A stretch of DNA of 51,558 nt from an uncultured Pigmentiphaga sp. (GTDB lineage Bacteria > Pseudomonadota > Gammaproteobacteria > Burkholderiales > Burkholderiaceae_B), in the NCBI GenBank assembly GCA_937891425.1, contig CALAGD010000026.1, forward strand, positions 1 through 51,558, read 5' to 3'. The notes under the pieces are model-generated. The model did not search any database. It worked only from the letters and a program-made list of their open reading frames with translations, and was not told the origin of the DNA. Position 1 is the stretch's first letter; each line of letters starts with the position of its first letter. The translations under genes and the position numbers were made by a program. Shown in pieces: positions 31,251 through 39,831 of this stretch.

Positions 31251-32453
31251 TTACAGGCGGTCGCAGCGTACCGTGATGGGGTGCTTGCGAATGGATTCCA
31301 GGGCCGGCTCGACCGGGCCACCGGCAACGTCGGTGAGTACGTAGCCAATTTCTCCGCGCGTCTGCAGCTGCTGGCTGGCGATGTTGAGCCTGTGCTCGGC
31401 GAACAGCTGGTTCAGCGTGGCGAGCGCGCCCGGCACGTTGCGGTGCACGTGCAGCAGTCGGGCCGTGCCTTCTTCCCTCTCGGTGTAGGGAAGTTCCGGG
31501 AAGTTGACGGCGCTCTTGGTGACGCCATTGTTGAGGAAGCTGACGAGCTTCTCCGCAACTTCGCGCCCGATGTTCTCCTGCGCCTCCATGGTGCTGCCCC
31601 CGATGTGCGGCGTCAGCAGCACGTTGGGCATGTTGACGAGTGGGCTTTGCAGGGGCTCATCCTTGCCGCGCGGTTCCACCGGGAAGACATCGATGGCGGC
31701 ACCGCCGATATGCTTCGACTTCAATGCCTCGTACAGGGCGTCGATGTCGACCACCGTGCCGCGCGATGCGTTGATGAGCATCGCCCCGGGCTTCATTTGC
31801 GCAATGGTCTCGGCGTTGATCATGTTCTGCGTGGTGCGCGTGGCCGGTACATGCAACGTGACGACGTCGGACTCGGCCAGCAGTGTCTGCAGGTCGGGCA
31901 CCTGACGCGCATTGCCCAGTGGGAGTTTCGCTTCGATGTCATAGAAGATGACGCGCATGCCGATCGCTTCCGCCAGCGTGCCAACCTGACCACCGATGTT
32001 GCCGTAACCAATGATGCCGAGGGTCTTGCCGCGTGCCTCATAGGCGCCGTCTGCGGTCTTGTCCCAGTAGCCCTGGTGTACCCGGGCATTCTTCTCGGGA
32101 ATGCGGCGCAGCAGCAGGATGGCTTCGGCGATTACCAGCTCGGCAACCGAACGGGTGTTCGAGAACGGGGCGTTGAACACCGGGATGCCGCGCAGCATGG
32201 CGGCGTTGAGGTCGACCTGGTTGGTGCCGATGCAGAAACAGCCGATGGCGCGCAGCCGGGTTGCTGCTTCGATGACCTCGCGCGTGAGTTGCGTGCGCGA
32301 CCGGATGCCGACGATGTCGGCGTCCTTGATTTCTTCGACGAGACGGTCGGCAGACAGCGCGCTGGCATGAGCGACGATGTTGTCGTAGCCCGCTGCCTTG
32401 AAGACAGCATGCGCGCTGCTGTGAATGTTTTCAAAGAGAACGATCTTGGTCAT
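31251..32453 (-). CDS. serA: D-3-phosphoglycerate dehydrogenase
   Basis: 400 residues, the short ACT-containing form like E. coli SerA (410). The NAD-binding motif is GIIGYGNIGGQVG, substrate and catalytic positions sit in NASRGTVVDIDAL and LLTPHIGGSTMEAQ, and a C-terminal ACT domain (about 325-400) is the serine-feedback site. It oxidises 3-phosphoglycerate in serine synthesis. A TACAAT box at 32507-32512 on the minus strand lies about 55 bases upstream, with a poor -35. Confidence 0.95.
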   Translation of the reverse strand: MTKIVLFENIHSSAHAVFKAAGYDNIVAHASALSADRLVEEIKDADIVGIRSRTQLTREVIEAATRLRAIGCFCIGTNQVDLNAAMLRGIPVFNAPFSNTRSVAELVIAEAILLLRRIPEKNARVHQGYWDKTADGAYEARGKTLGIIGYGNIGGQVGTLAEAIGMRVIFYDIEAKLPLGNARQVPDLQTLLAESDVVTLHVPATRTTQNMINAETIAQMKPGAMLINASRGTVVDIDALYEALKSKHIGGAAIDVFPVEPRGKDEPLQSPLVNMPNVLLTPHIGGSTMEAQENIGREVAEKLVSFLNNGVTKSAVNFPELPYTEREEGTARLLHVHRNVPGALATLNQLFAEHRLNIASQQLQTRGEIGYVLTDVAGGPVEPALESIRKHPITVRCDRL

Positions 32454-32655
32454 GGCTTTGTCTGGCGGCTGAAAAGAGACGGCGCGAGCCGACCTCAAAG
32501 AAAAGAATTGTACTTTGATTGCGCACCGAGCGTGGGCGCGGCGCCAAACGTACTTTTTAGCTGCTGCCAGACGCCCTGTGCGATGGCAAAGTCAGGGGGA
32601 TGTGTGGCGGCCTGTCTGCACTGGCGTGCGCCAGGCGCGCCCGAAAGTGTGCTGG

Positions 32656-34230
32656 TCAGACGCCAGGCGGGTGCAGAATGACCCAGATCAGCACGATCAC
32701 GGCCGCGACGAGCAGGGCCAGCAGGAGGTTGATCTGGCGGGCGCTGCGCTCTTGCGACTTGCGCAGGCGATGCAGTTCCTGTTGCACGGCAAGCACCGGC
32801 GACGGCTGCTCGAGACGCTGATGGATCAGGCGCGGCAACGCAGGCAGGATGCGCGCCCATTGCTCGCTTTCCCGTTGCAGGTTGAGCCAGATGGCGCGCG
32901 TGCCCACGCGTTCGCGCATCCAGTTCTCGAGGTAGGGCTTGGCCGTTTTCCAGAGGTCGAGACTGGGGTCGAGCTGCCGGCCCAGCCCTTCCACGTTCAG
33001 CAGCGTTTTCTGCAACAGCACCAGCTGGGGCTGCACTTCCATGTTGAAACGCCGTGAAGTCTGGAACAGGCGCAGCAGTACCTGCCCCAGCGAGATTTCT
33101 GATAGGGGGCGGTCGAAGTATGGCTCGCAGCAGGCCCGGATCGCGCCCTCGAATTCTTCCTCGCGAGTGTCGGGCGGCACCCAGCCGGATTCGATATGCA
33201 GCCGGGCTACCTGACGGTAGTCACGCCGGAAGAACGCGAGGAAGTTCTGCGCGAGATAGTTCTTGTCGAATTCCGAAAGCGAGCCGACGATGCCGAAGTC
33301 GAGCGCGATGTAGCGGCCGAGGGTTTCGGGGGCATCCGAAACATAAATGTTCCCCGGGTGCATGTCGGCGTGGAAGAAGCCATCGGTGAAGACCTGGGTG
33401 AAGAAGATCTCCACCCCATCGCGCGCCAGTTTGGGGATGTCGATACCCGCCGCGCGCAGCTGGTCGATGCGGTTCACCGGCAAGCCGTACATGCGCTCCA
33501 TGGTGAAGACCGTGCGCGCGCAGTAGTCCCACATGACTTCGGGAACGATCAGCAGGTGATCGCGCCGGGATGGCTTGCTGAAGTTGCGCCGCAGCTGGCT
33601 GCAGTTGGCTGCCTCGCGCAGGAGGTCGAGTTCATCGTGCAGGTACTTGTTGAACTCGGCGACGACGGCGCGCGGTTTCAGCCGTTTGCTGTCGGGTACG
33701 AGGCGCTCGACCAGGCGTGCCATCGTGTCGAGCAGGCGGAGGTCCTTGGTGATGATCTCCGCCATGCCGGGACGCAGCACCTTCACCGCCACTTCGCGGC
33801 CGTCGTGCAGCACGGCGAAATGTACCTGGGCGATGGAGGCCGAGGCTACGGGTTCGGCGTTGAATTGCGCGAACAGCTGCGCCGGGTGCCTGCCCAGTGC
33901 TGTCTCGATGGTCGCGATGGCCTGTTCCGACGGGAAAGGGGGTACGCGGTCCTGCAGCAGAGTGAGTTCGTCAGCGATATCGGCCGGCAGCAGGTCGCGC
34001 CGGGTTGACAGCATCTGGCCGAACTTGACGAAAATGGGACCAAGCTCTTCCAGCGCGAGCCGGATGCGGACTCCGCGGGGTACGTCGAACTTCCGCCCGA
34101 ATCGCACGAACACCAGCAGCCGGCTGGCCACCGGGTGGTGGAGAGACGACAGCACGAGCTCGTCGAGCCCGTAGCGCAGCATCACGAACAGGATTCGAAG
34201 CAGCCGGGGGAGGCTGGCCAGTGACTTCAT
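32656..34230 (-). CDS. ubiB: ubiquinone biosynthesis regulatory kinase-like protein UbiB
   Basis: 524 residues of the ABC1/ADCK family. The invariant FVKFGQMLSTR (KxGQ motif), the ASIAQVH loop, the VAVKVLRPG lysine, the HADMHPGN catalytic loop and the DFG of ALDFGIVGSL are all present. The C-terminal LLLALLVAAVIVLIWVIL is a membrane anchor. UbiB is needed for aerobic ubiquinone synthesis, probably as an ATPase that extracts intermediates. Its ATG overlaps the ubiJ stop (ATGA). Confidence 0.96.
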   Translation of the reverse strand: MKSLASLPRLLRILFVMLRYGLDELVLSSLHHPVASRLLVFVRFGRKFDVPRGVRIRLALEELGPIFVKFGQMLSTRRDLLPADIADELTLLQDRVPPFPSEQAIATIETALGRHPAQLFAQFNAEPVASASIAQVHFAVLHDGREVAVKVLRPGMAEIITKDLRLLDTMARLVERLVPDSKRLKPRAVVAEFNKYLHDELDLLREAANCSQLRRNFSKPSRRDHLLIVPEVMWDYCARTVFTMERMYGLPVNRIDQLRAAGIDIPKLARDGVEIFFTQVFTDGFFHADMHPGNIYVSDAPETLGRYIALDFGIVGSLSEFDKNYLAQNFLAFFRRDYRQVARLHIESGWVPPDTREEEFEGAIRACCEPYFDRPLSEISLGQVLLRLFQTSRRFNMEVQPQLVLLQKTLLNVEGLGRQLDPSLDLWKTAKPYLENWMRERVGTRAIWLNLQRESEQWARILPALPRLIHQRLEQPSPVLAVQQELHRLRKSQERSARQINLLLALLVAAVIVLIWVILHPPGV

Positions 34231-34823
34231 GCCGGGCCTTTGCTACGCAGTGTCGCGCGCGCACGCACTTCCAGCTGGTCGAGCCGGTGCTCCAGCTGCT
34301 GGAGGTGGCGGGCAAATGCTTCGAATGAGGGACGGTCGACCACCATCCGGGCTTCATGCGCAATGTATTCGGCCACGTTTTCTGCCATTCGGGCTGCACC
34401 CGTGCGCGCTCCAGCAACCAGCGACTTCAGGGCGCCAACCACCCGCCGGGCGGGAATATCGCCGATGAAGGCTGCCAGCTCGTCTTCGATGTCCCAGCGC
34501 AAGTGGCGGGCAAGGTCGGCCACGACATGCGCGAGCGCGGCTTCGCCGTCGATGCGGATGTACTCCAGCCGTTCGCTCTCGGTGGCTCGCACGAGGCGGG
34601 GCAGGTCGGCCGCGTGCACGGTGACCGTGACGTTGGGTGATCCGGTCGATGTTTCGCTGATCTTGCCATTGGTGTCGATGCGCAGGCTGAGGTCAAGCGC
34701 TCCGGCCAGCAGGCGCATCGATTTCCCGGCGTGCGCACGCAGGCGGTCCTGAGCCCAGGGCTCGCGGTCGAGCAACGTGTTGAAGGCGCGAATCAGCGCC
34801 TGGGACATGAACGGTGGCAACAT
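34227..34823 (-). CDS. ubiJ: ubiquinone biosynthesis accessory factor UbiJ (SCP2 domain)
   Basis: 198 residues. An SCP2-like lipid-binding domain (about 15-110, with LRIDTNGKISETS and IRIDGEAALAHVVADLA) is followed by a helical C-terminus. UbiJ scaffolds the soluble Ubi complex. It is coupled to ubiB by a four-base overlap. The start is uncertain: ATG 34823 fits family length, ATG 34808 (MSQALIRAF) fits better with the promoter at 34832-34859, whose start site would fall near 34825. Confidence 0.88.
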   Translation of the reverse strand: MLPPFMSQALIRAFNTLLDREPWAQDRLRAHAGKSMRLLAGALDLSLRIDTNGKISETSTGSPNVTVTVHAADLPRLVRATESERLEYIRIDGEAALAHVVADLARHLRWDIEDELAAFIGDIPARRVVGALKSLVAGARTGAARMAENVAEYIAHEARMVVDRPSFEAFARHLQQLEHRLDQLEVRARATLRSKGPA

Positions 34824-34831
34824 GGACGTCC

Positions 34832-34859
34832 ATTGTAAAGAAACGGCCGGAGATGAGAA
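34832..34859 (-). promoter_or_regulatory. candidate promoter for ubiJ-ubiB
   Basis: On the minus strand TTCTCA (34859-34854), a 16-base spacer and TACAAT (34837-34832). It lies just past the terminator of the upstream gene, consistent with separate transcription of ubiJ-ubiB. Confidence 0.5.
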
Positions 34860-34861
34860 GC

Positions 34862-34902
34862 CGGAAAAACAAAGGCCCTCGTACTCATTGCGTACGAGGG
34901 CC
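34862..34902 (-). terminator. strong intrinsic terminator after the Tim44-like gene
   Basis: A perfect 11-base-pair stem (34874-34884 with 34892-34902, arms GGCCCTCGTAC/GTACGAGGGCC) with a seven-base loop is followed on the minus strand by TTTGTTTTT. It separates the Tim44-like gene from ubiJ. Confidence 0.92.
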
Positions 34903-34943
34903 GCATCGGCGAGCACCGCGCGCGAACGCGGTGCCTGGGAGCC

Positions 34944-35921
34944 TTACCGGGCGTATTGCACCGGAACCTGCTGGATGCCAGCCAGCAGCCAGCCGCCTTG
35001 GGTGGGCTTGAGGAAGTTCCAGATCTCTTCGAAGCGGTAGGCCTCGGGTTGCGAGCCGTCACGCAGCATGCCAGAGAACCGCACGCTGGCGAGGTGGCCG
35101 TCGGAGACATTCTCGACGCCCAGCAGCTCGGCAGTCAGCAGCACGACTTCCGTGGTGCCGTTGTCTTCCCGCTTCGACAGCGGTTCCTGGACGGCCTCGA
35201 GCAGCTCATCGGTCATGTATTCACGCATGCGCTCGAGATCCTTGCGGTCCCAGGCATCCTGAAGCGCGATGAAATGCTTCTTGGCATTGTCGAGGAACTG
35301 TTGCGTGTTGAACCCGGCCGGGATGTACCAGCTGCCTTCCTGGGCAGGCGCCTCGGTGGAGGCAGTCGGTGCCGAAGCTACGGAGGTGTGGGGCTCTTGC
35401 GGCTGCGCGGGTGGCGGGCTGTAAACGGTACGCTGCATGCCTGCACCGGAGGCTGCACTCTGCAGCGCTGCCTGACGGCTGCCCTGGCGCAACCGGCGGA
35501 ACAGGAACATCACGGCAAAGACCACGATGGCGATCAGCAGCAGGCTGCCGATGAACTCGGCGGCGGCGGCGCCAAGGCCCAGGTGTGAGAGCAGGGCGGC
35601 CAGCCCCAGCCCGGCCGCGATGCCAGCGATGGGGCCCAGCCAGCGCGACAGCCCACTGCGCGCCGGTTGACTGGCGGCCGCGCCGGCGTTGGTGCGTGCG
35701 GTACTGGTGGCGCCAGGTTGCTGCGTTGCAGCACGCGATTGCGCGGTAGCGGGTGGCGGCGTGGCGGGACGCGCCTGCATGGCATTGGTGGATTGCCGGC
35801 CAAAGTTGCCGCCTCCCAGGCGACGCTGCGCCTCGGCCTCGAACGACACGCCCAGCAGGGCAATCGCACTGACGATGGCGAGTGCGATCGCGCAAAGACG
35901 TGAGGATAGGCTTCGTGACAT
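34944..35921 (-). CDS. Tim44-like domain membrane protein
   Basis: 325 residues. An N-terminal signal or anchor (hydrophobic, ending FEAEAQ), then a Pro/Ala/Thr/Gln-rich linker (about 35-90), two hydrophobic segments (about 92-112 and 120-142), and a C-terminal Tim44-like domain (about 200-325, with FNTQQFLDNAKKHFIALQDAWD). A GGAGA site precedes the ATG. In Burkholderiales it commonly lies between ubiE and ubiJ. Its role is not established; the fold is shared with mitochondrial Tim44 and MRPL45. Confidence 0.87.
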   Translation of the reverse strand: MSRSLSSRLCAIALAIVSAIALLGVSFEAEAQRRLGGGNFGRQSTNAMQARPATPPPATAQSRAATQQPGATSTARTNAGAAASQPARSGLSRWLGPIAGIAAGLGLAALLSHLGLGAAAAEFIGSLLLIAIVVFAVMFLFRRLRQGSRQAALQSAASGAGMQRTVYSPPPAQPQEPHTSVASAPTASTEAPAQEGSWYIPAGFNTQQFLDNAKKHFIALQDAWDRKDLERMREYMTDELLEAVQEPLSKREDNGTTEVVLLTAELLGVENVSDGHLASVRFSGMLRDGSQPEAYRFEEIWNFLKPTQGGWLLAGIQQVPVQYAR

Positions 35922-36091
35922 GTGTATCTCCGTTTTCCTTCTCGGTGAGGCGCCGTCCCGGCGCCATGGTCGGTTAAAGAGATCAGAAAGCAAGGAAAGT
36001 TCCCGAAAACCCGAAAAAGTTCCGTGAATCGCGGGAAATCCCGGGGGTCGGCTCCTCCGGCGTGCGGCACGCAGGCCCGGATTACCGCCGG

Positions 36092-36877
36092 TCAGAGCTT
36101 GACGCCTTCGTGCAGGGCAACCGCGCCGGCGGCGAGGTTGAAGTACTGGACGCGCTCGAGCCCGGCGCTACGCAGCATCCCGGCGAGGGTTTCCTGGTCG
36201 GGATGCACGCGGATGGATTCGGCAAGGTAGCGGTAGCTGGCTTCGTCGTTGGCGACCTTGCGCCCCAGCCAGGGCAGCACGTTGAACGAATACCAGTCGT
36301 ACAGGGGCGCCAGGGGTTTTGCGATATGCGAGAACTCGAGCACCAGCAGCTTGCCGCCCGGCTTGAGTACACGCTGCATGGACGCCAGCGCGCGTTCCTT
36401 GCGCGTCATGTTGCGCAAGCCGAACGCGACCGTGACGCGGTCGAAATAATCGTCGGGGAAGGGCAGCTGCTCGGCGTCACACGCTACCACGGGCAGCAGG
36501 ATGCCCTGGTCGAGCAGGCGGTCACGCCCCACGCGCAGCATGGATTCGTTGATGTCGGTGAGCCAGACTTCGCCCGTGGCACCGACCCGGCGCGCGAATG
36601 CCTTGGCGAGGTCGCCGGTGCCGCCGGCGATGTCCAGCACCTTCATGCCTGGACGGACGGCTGCGCGGCGAATGGTGAAGTCCTTCCAGAGCCGGTGCAT
36701 GCCGACCGACATCAGGTCGTTCATGAGATCGTAGCGTTCGGCCACGGAGTGAAAGACCTGTGCGACGCGCTGCTGCTTCTCGCTTTCGGTGACCGACTGG
36801 AAGCCGAAATGCGTGAGGCGCGCGTTGGCCTGATCCTGGGAGGAACTGCTGCGGTCGGTGGCGTGATCGGTGGTCAT
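36092..36877 (-). CDS. ubiE: demethylmenaquinone/ubiquinone C-methyltransferase
   Basis: 261 residues. It contains VAERYDLMNDLMSVGMHRLW, the SAM-binding VLDIAGGTGDLAKAF, and FGLRNMTRKERALASM with VLKPGGKLLVLEFSH, all classic UbiE signatures. It methylates C2 of the quinone ring. The N-terminal 25 residues are Ser/Gln-rich. It is second in the DUF971-ubiE-Tim44 series. Confidence 0.96.
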   Translation of the reverse strand: MTTDHATDRSSSSQDQANARLTHFGFQSVTESEKQQRVAQVFHSVAERYDLMNDLMSVGMHRLWKDFTIRRAAVRPGMKVLDIAGGTGDLAKAFARRVGATGEVWLTDINESMLRVGRDRLLDQGILLPVVACDAEQLPFPDDYFDRVTVAFGLRNMTRKERALASMQRVLKPGGKLLVLEFSHIAKPLAPLYDWYSFNVLPWLGRKVANDEASYRYLAESIRVHPDQETLAGMLRSAGLERVQYFNLAAGAVALHEGVKL

Positions 36878-37016
36878 GGCGTGCTGTAGCGGGGTATCCC
36901 GAAAAAATTGCGGTACCGGATTGTGCTGTGGGGATCCCGTACTCGAACCTGTTACTTTACTGTATTTCGGCGCAGTGCCCGCACCGCGCGGCGGGTGCGT
37001 TCACGCGGCTCCGCGC

Positions 37017-37391
37017 CTAGGCATCGCGCGAGGCGCCGGCCGCCTGCAGTTTATCGAGGTAAGCCTGCCAGAGGGCTTGCTGGTTGGCGCCCAGCTCGTA
37101 CAGGACGTCCCACGAATAAATCCCCGTGGCATGGCCGTCGGAGAACCGTGGCCGCACGGCGTAGTTGCCCACGGGTTCGAGCTCGACGATGTCGACATTG
37201 CGTTTGCCAGTCTGCAGTACTTCCTGCCCGGGGCCGTGACCGCGGACCTCCGCGGAAGGACTGTAGACGCGCAGCAGCTCGAACGGCAGCCGGTAGGTTT
37301 CACCGTTCTCGAATTCGACTTCCAGCACGCGCGACTGCTTGTGCAGTACCAGTCGCACGGGAATCGGAGTGTCTTTGTTCAGACCAGCCAT
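37017..37391 (-). CDS. DUF971 protein (gamma-butyrobetaine hydroxylase N-terminal-like)
   Basis: 124 residues. The pattern LEVEFENGETYRLPFELLRVYSPSAEV and GNYAVRPRFSDGHATGIYSW identifies the DUF971 fold, which in eukaryotes is the N-terminal domain of GBBH and in bacteria stands alone, sometimes linked to iron-sulfur assembly. Adjacent to ubiE, with 139 bases between. Specific function unknown. Confidence 0.87.
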   Translation of the reverse strand: MAGLNKDTPIPVRLVLHKQSRVLEVEFENGETYRLPFELLRVYSPSAEVRGHGPGQEVLQTGKRNVDIVELEPVGNYAVRPRFSDGHATGIYSWDVLYELGANQQALWQAYLDKLQAAGASRDA

Positions 37392-37443
37392 GGTTAGTGT
37401 TTCTCACGCAAGGGATATGTCGGTTGGATCCAGATGAACATGT

Positions 37444-37462
37444 CTTTCATAACATTGCAACA
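37444..37462 (+). promoter_or_regulatory. candidate Pho box before phoB
   Basis: CTTTCATAACATTGCAACA matches the 19-base PhoB consensus at about 14 positions, with the upstream half CTTTCAT nearly perfect and the downstream half weaker. It lies 46 bases before the phoB ATG, so PhoB autoregulation is plausible. Confidence 0.5.
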
Positions 37463-37508
37463 TTTCCCGCCTATGATGCATCGCTGAACCTGTGAACGTC
37501 GGAAATTC

Positions 37509-38210
37509 ATGGCGAATACGATACTGGTCGTCGAAGACGAGCCCTCCATCCAGGAGCTCATTGCCGTCAACCTTGAAATGGCGGGCCATCGCGTGCTGTG
37601 TGCCGACGATGCGGAGCAGGCCGACGGCATGATCAGGTCGGAACTTCCGGATGTCGTCATCCTGGACTGGATGCTGCCCGGAACTTCTGGCCTGGAATTC
37701 GCGCGCAAACTGCGTGGCGACGCGCGCACGCGCGAAATTCCGCTCATCATGCTGACCGCGCGCGGTGCCGAGCACGACAAGGTGGAGGGGCTGGAAGCTG
37801 GCGCGGATGACTACGTCACCAAACCGTTCTCGCCGCGCGAGCTGCTGGCCCGGATCAAGGCGGTGTTGCGCCGGCGGGCTCCGGAGCATGCCGGCGAGAG
37901 TGTGACGGTGGCAGGGCTGACACTCGACCCTGCTACCCGTCGCGTGTCGGGACACGGGCAGTCCATCGCCCTGGGGCCCACTGAATTCCGCCTGCTGCAG
38001 TTTTTCATGACGCATCCTGAACGGGTATTCACGCGCAGTCAGCTGCTGGATCGCGTGTGGGGCGATCATGTATTTGTGGAGGAGCGGACGGTCGATGTGC
38101 ACATCCGCCGCCTGCGCAAGGCGCTGGAGCCGACTGGCCATCACGTGCATGTCGAGACCGTGCGCGGGGCCGGCTATCGATTCACCAGCCAGCCGTCCAG
38201 CGCGGCCTGA
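37509..38210 (+). CDS. phoB: phosphate regulon response regulator
   Basis: 233 residues. Receiver domain 3-120 with the acidic pocket Glu9/Asp10, phospho-acceptor Asp53 (VILDWMLPG) and the lysine of VTKPFSPREL. The OmpR-type winged helix (about 130-228) includes LTPEFRLLQ-like LGPTEFRLLQFFM and VDVHIRRLRKALEP. It activates phosphate-starvation genes at Pho boxes. Followed by phoR after 66 bases. The PstSCAB/PhoU genes are not in the window. Confidence 0.95.
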   Translation: MANTILVVEDEPSIQELIAVNLEMAGHRVLCADDAEQADGMIRSELPDVVILDWMLPGTSGLEFARKLRGDARTREIPLIMLTARGAEHDKVEGLEAGADDYVTKPFSPRELLARIKAVLRRRAPEHAGESVTVAGLTLDPATRRVSGHGQSIALGPTEFRLLQFFMTHPERVFTRSQLLDRVWGDHVFVEERTVDVHIRRLRKALEPTGHHVHVETVRGAGYRFTSQPSSAA

Positions 38211-38276
38211 GGCCATGCTACGCTAGTTTGCCCACGATTTTTCCTCAATCTCCTCAATCGATACATCGCTCGAGAA

Positions 38277-39776
38277 ATGGTCTGGCTGCGCAATCTGATC
38301 CTTCTGGTCCTGTGGGGCCTGGTCGCGCTGGTCGTTCGCTTCGCCGCAGGCATCGACACCGGCTGGATGGTATTCAGCCTGGGCGTGCTGGCATTGTTGA
38401 TATGGCATCTGTTCCAGCTCGACCAGCTGGTCCGCTGGACGCAGAACCTGCGCGAGTCTCCGCGCGATGCGCCGGGCAGCTGGGGGGTGGCCGTAGTGCG
38501 GCTGCACCGCCACCTGCGCAAACTTGAGCGCGAAATTGCCGAGGGGCGGGAAACCCTGCAGAGCTGGCTTGCGGCGTCGCAGGCGCTGCCCGACGGAGTT
38601 GTGGTGCTTGATGAAAACTTCCACATCGAATGGTGCAACCGCGAAGCGCGGCGCAGCCTGGGCCTGCGGTTTCCTTCCGATCGCGGCCAGTATCTGCTGA
38701 ACCTGGTGCGCAGTCCCGAGTTCGTACGTTATGCGCAACAGGAAACCTGGCCGGAGCCGGCGCTGGTACCGGCACCGCGTCATCCCGACCGCATCCTGAT
38801 GGTGCAGATCATCGAGTACTCGCGCCGGCGCAAGCTGCTGGTGGCACGCGATGTCACGCAGCTGCAACGCATTGAAACCACACGGCGCGACTTCGTGGCG
38901 AACGTGTCGCACGAGTTGCGCACGCCGCTCACGGTGCTGGTCGGCTTCCTGGAGACGCTTGCAGAAGCCGCACCGGGAACGCTCAGTGATGAACAGAAGG
39001 CACATTACCTCGCGCTGATGCGTGAGCAGGCGCAGCGGATGCAGAACATCGTGGGCGACCTGCTGACGCTGTCCGCGCTCGAGTCTACCCAGGCTCCCGA
39101 AAACCCGGGGCCGGCAGGCATGGTCAGCGTGATTGCGGGATCCCGGCCGGGAATCGAAGCGCTGTCGGCCGGCAAGCACCGGATCGAATGGGAGATCGAC
39201 CCGTCGCTGGATGTGCTGGGCGTGGCGTCCGAGTTGTCATCAGCCGTGTCCAACCTGTTGTCGAACGCGGTGCGCTATACGCCCGCGGGCGGGCGGATCA
39301 TCGTGCGCTGGCGCCCGGGCCGCGACGGGACTGCCGAATTCAGCGTGACCGATACGGGTATCGGGCTCGAGGCCAAGCACATCCCTCGCATCACCCAGCG
39401 GTTCTATCGGGTCGACCGCGGCCGTTCGCGCGCATCCGGCGGCACAGGCCTGGGATTGGCCATCACGAAGCACGTAGCCATCCGGCACGAGGCCGACCTT
39501 GATATCGAAAGCGAGCCGGGGCGCGGCAGCACGTTCACCCTGCGTTTTCCCGCAGAGCGTGTGGTCGGAGGCCCGCCCCACCCGGTGGGCAGTACTGTCC
39601 CGACTGATGCAGAGGCGGGCCAGGCAGAGGTTGCCCTGGATGCAGCGCGGGAGGATCCTCCCGGCGGCGATCAGGCCAGCGGGGAACCGGAAAGCGACCA
39701 GGCGCCGGGGGCGCGAGCGCCACATGATGCAGCAGCCGTGCAGGAGGCGCCCCGGCTGGCAGCGTCAAGACCTTAG
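38277..39776 (+). CDS. phoR: phosphate regulon sensor histidine kinase
   Basis: 499 residues. Two N-terminal membrane helices (about 4-22 and 30-47), a linker and PAS domain (about 98-195), then the HisKA dimerisation domain with His212 in NVSHELRTPLTVL. The HATPase_c domain has N box NLLSNAVRYTP, G1 DTGIGL and G2 GGTGLGLAI. The lack of a large periplasmic loop is typical of PhoR. Odd: after the kinase core (about residue 430) there is an acidic Ala/Pro/Gly-rich tail of about 70 residues, absent from E. coli PhoR. Confidence 0.95.
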   Translation: MVWLRNLILLVLWGLVALVVRFAAGIDTGWMVFSLGVLALLIWHLFQLDQLVRWTQNLRESPRDAPGSWGVAVVRLHRHLRKLEREIAEGRETLQSWLAASQALPDGVVVLDENFHIEWCNREARRSLGLRFPSDRGQYLLNLVRSPEFVRYAQQETWPEPALVPAPRHPDRILMVQIIEYSRRRKLLVARDVTQLQRIETTRRDFVANVSHELRTPLTVLVGFLETLAEAAPGTLSDEQKAHYLALMREQAQRMQNIVGDLLTLSALESTQAPENPGPAGMVSVIAGSRPGIEALSAGKHRIEWEIDPSLDVLGVASELSSAVSNLLSNAVRYTPAGGRIIVRWRPGRDGTAEFSVTDTGIGLEAKHIPRITQRFYRVDRGRSRASGGTGLGLAITKHVAIRHEADLDIESEPGRGSTFTLRFPAERVVGGPPHPVGSTVPTDAEAGQAEVALDAAREDPPGGDQASGEPESDQAPGARAPHDAAAVQEAPRLAASRP

Positions 39777-39831
39777 GTGCAGATGGTCCGGGGGCCAAAC
39801 CCGTGTGGCCTGGCCGCGCTTAGCACCGTGC

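Noticed and set aside
31224..32681. 485-codon plus-strand frame opposite serA
   Set aside because: Antisense shadow of an intact serA.
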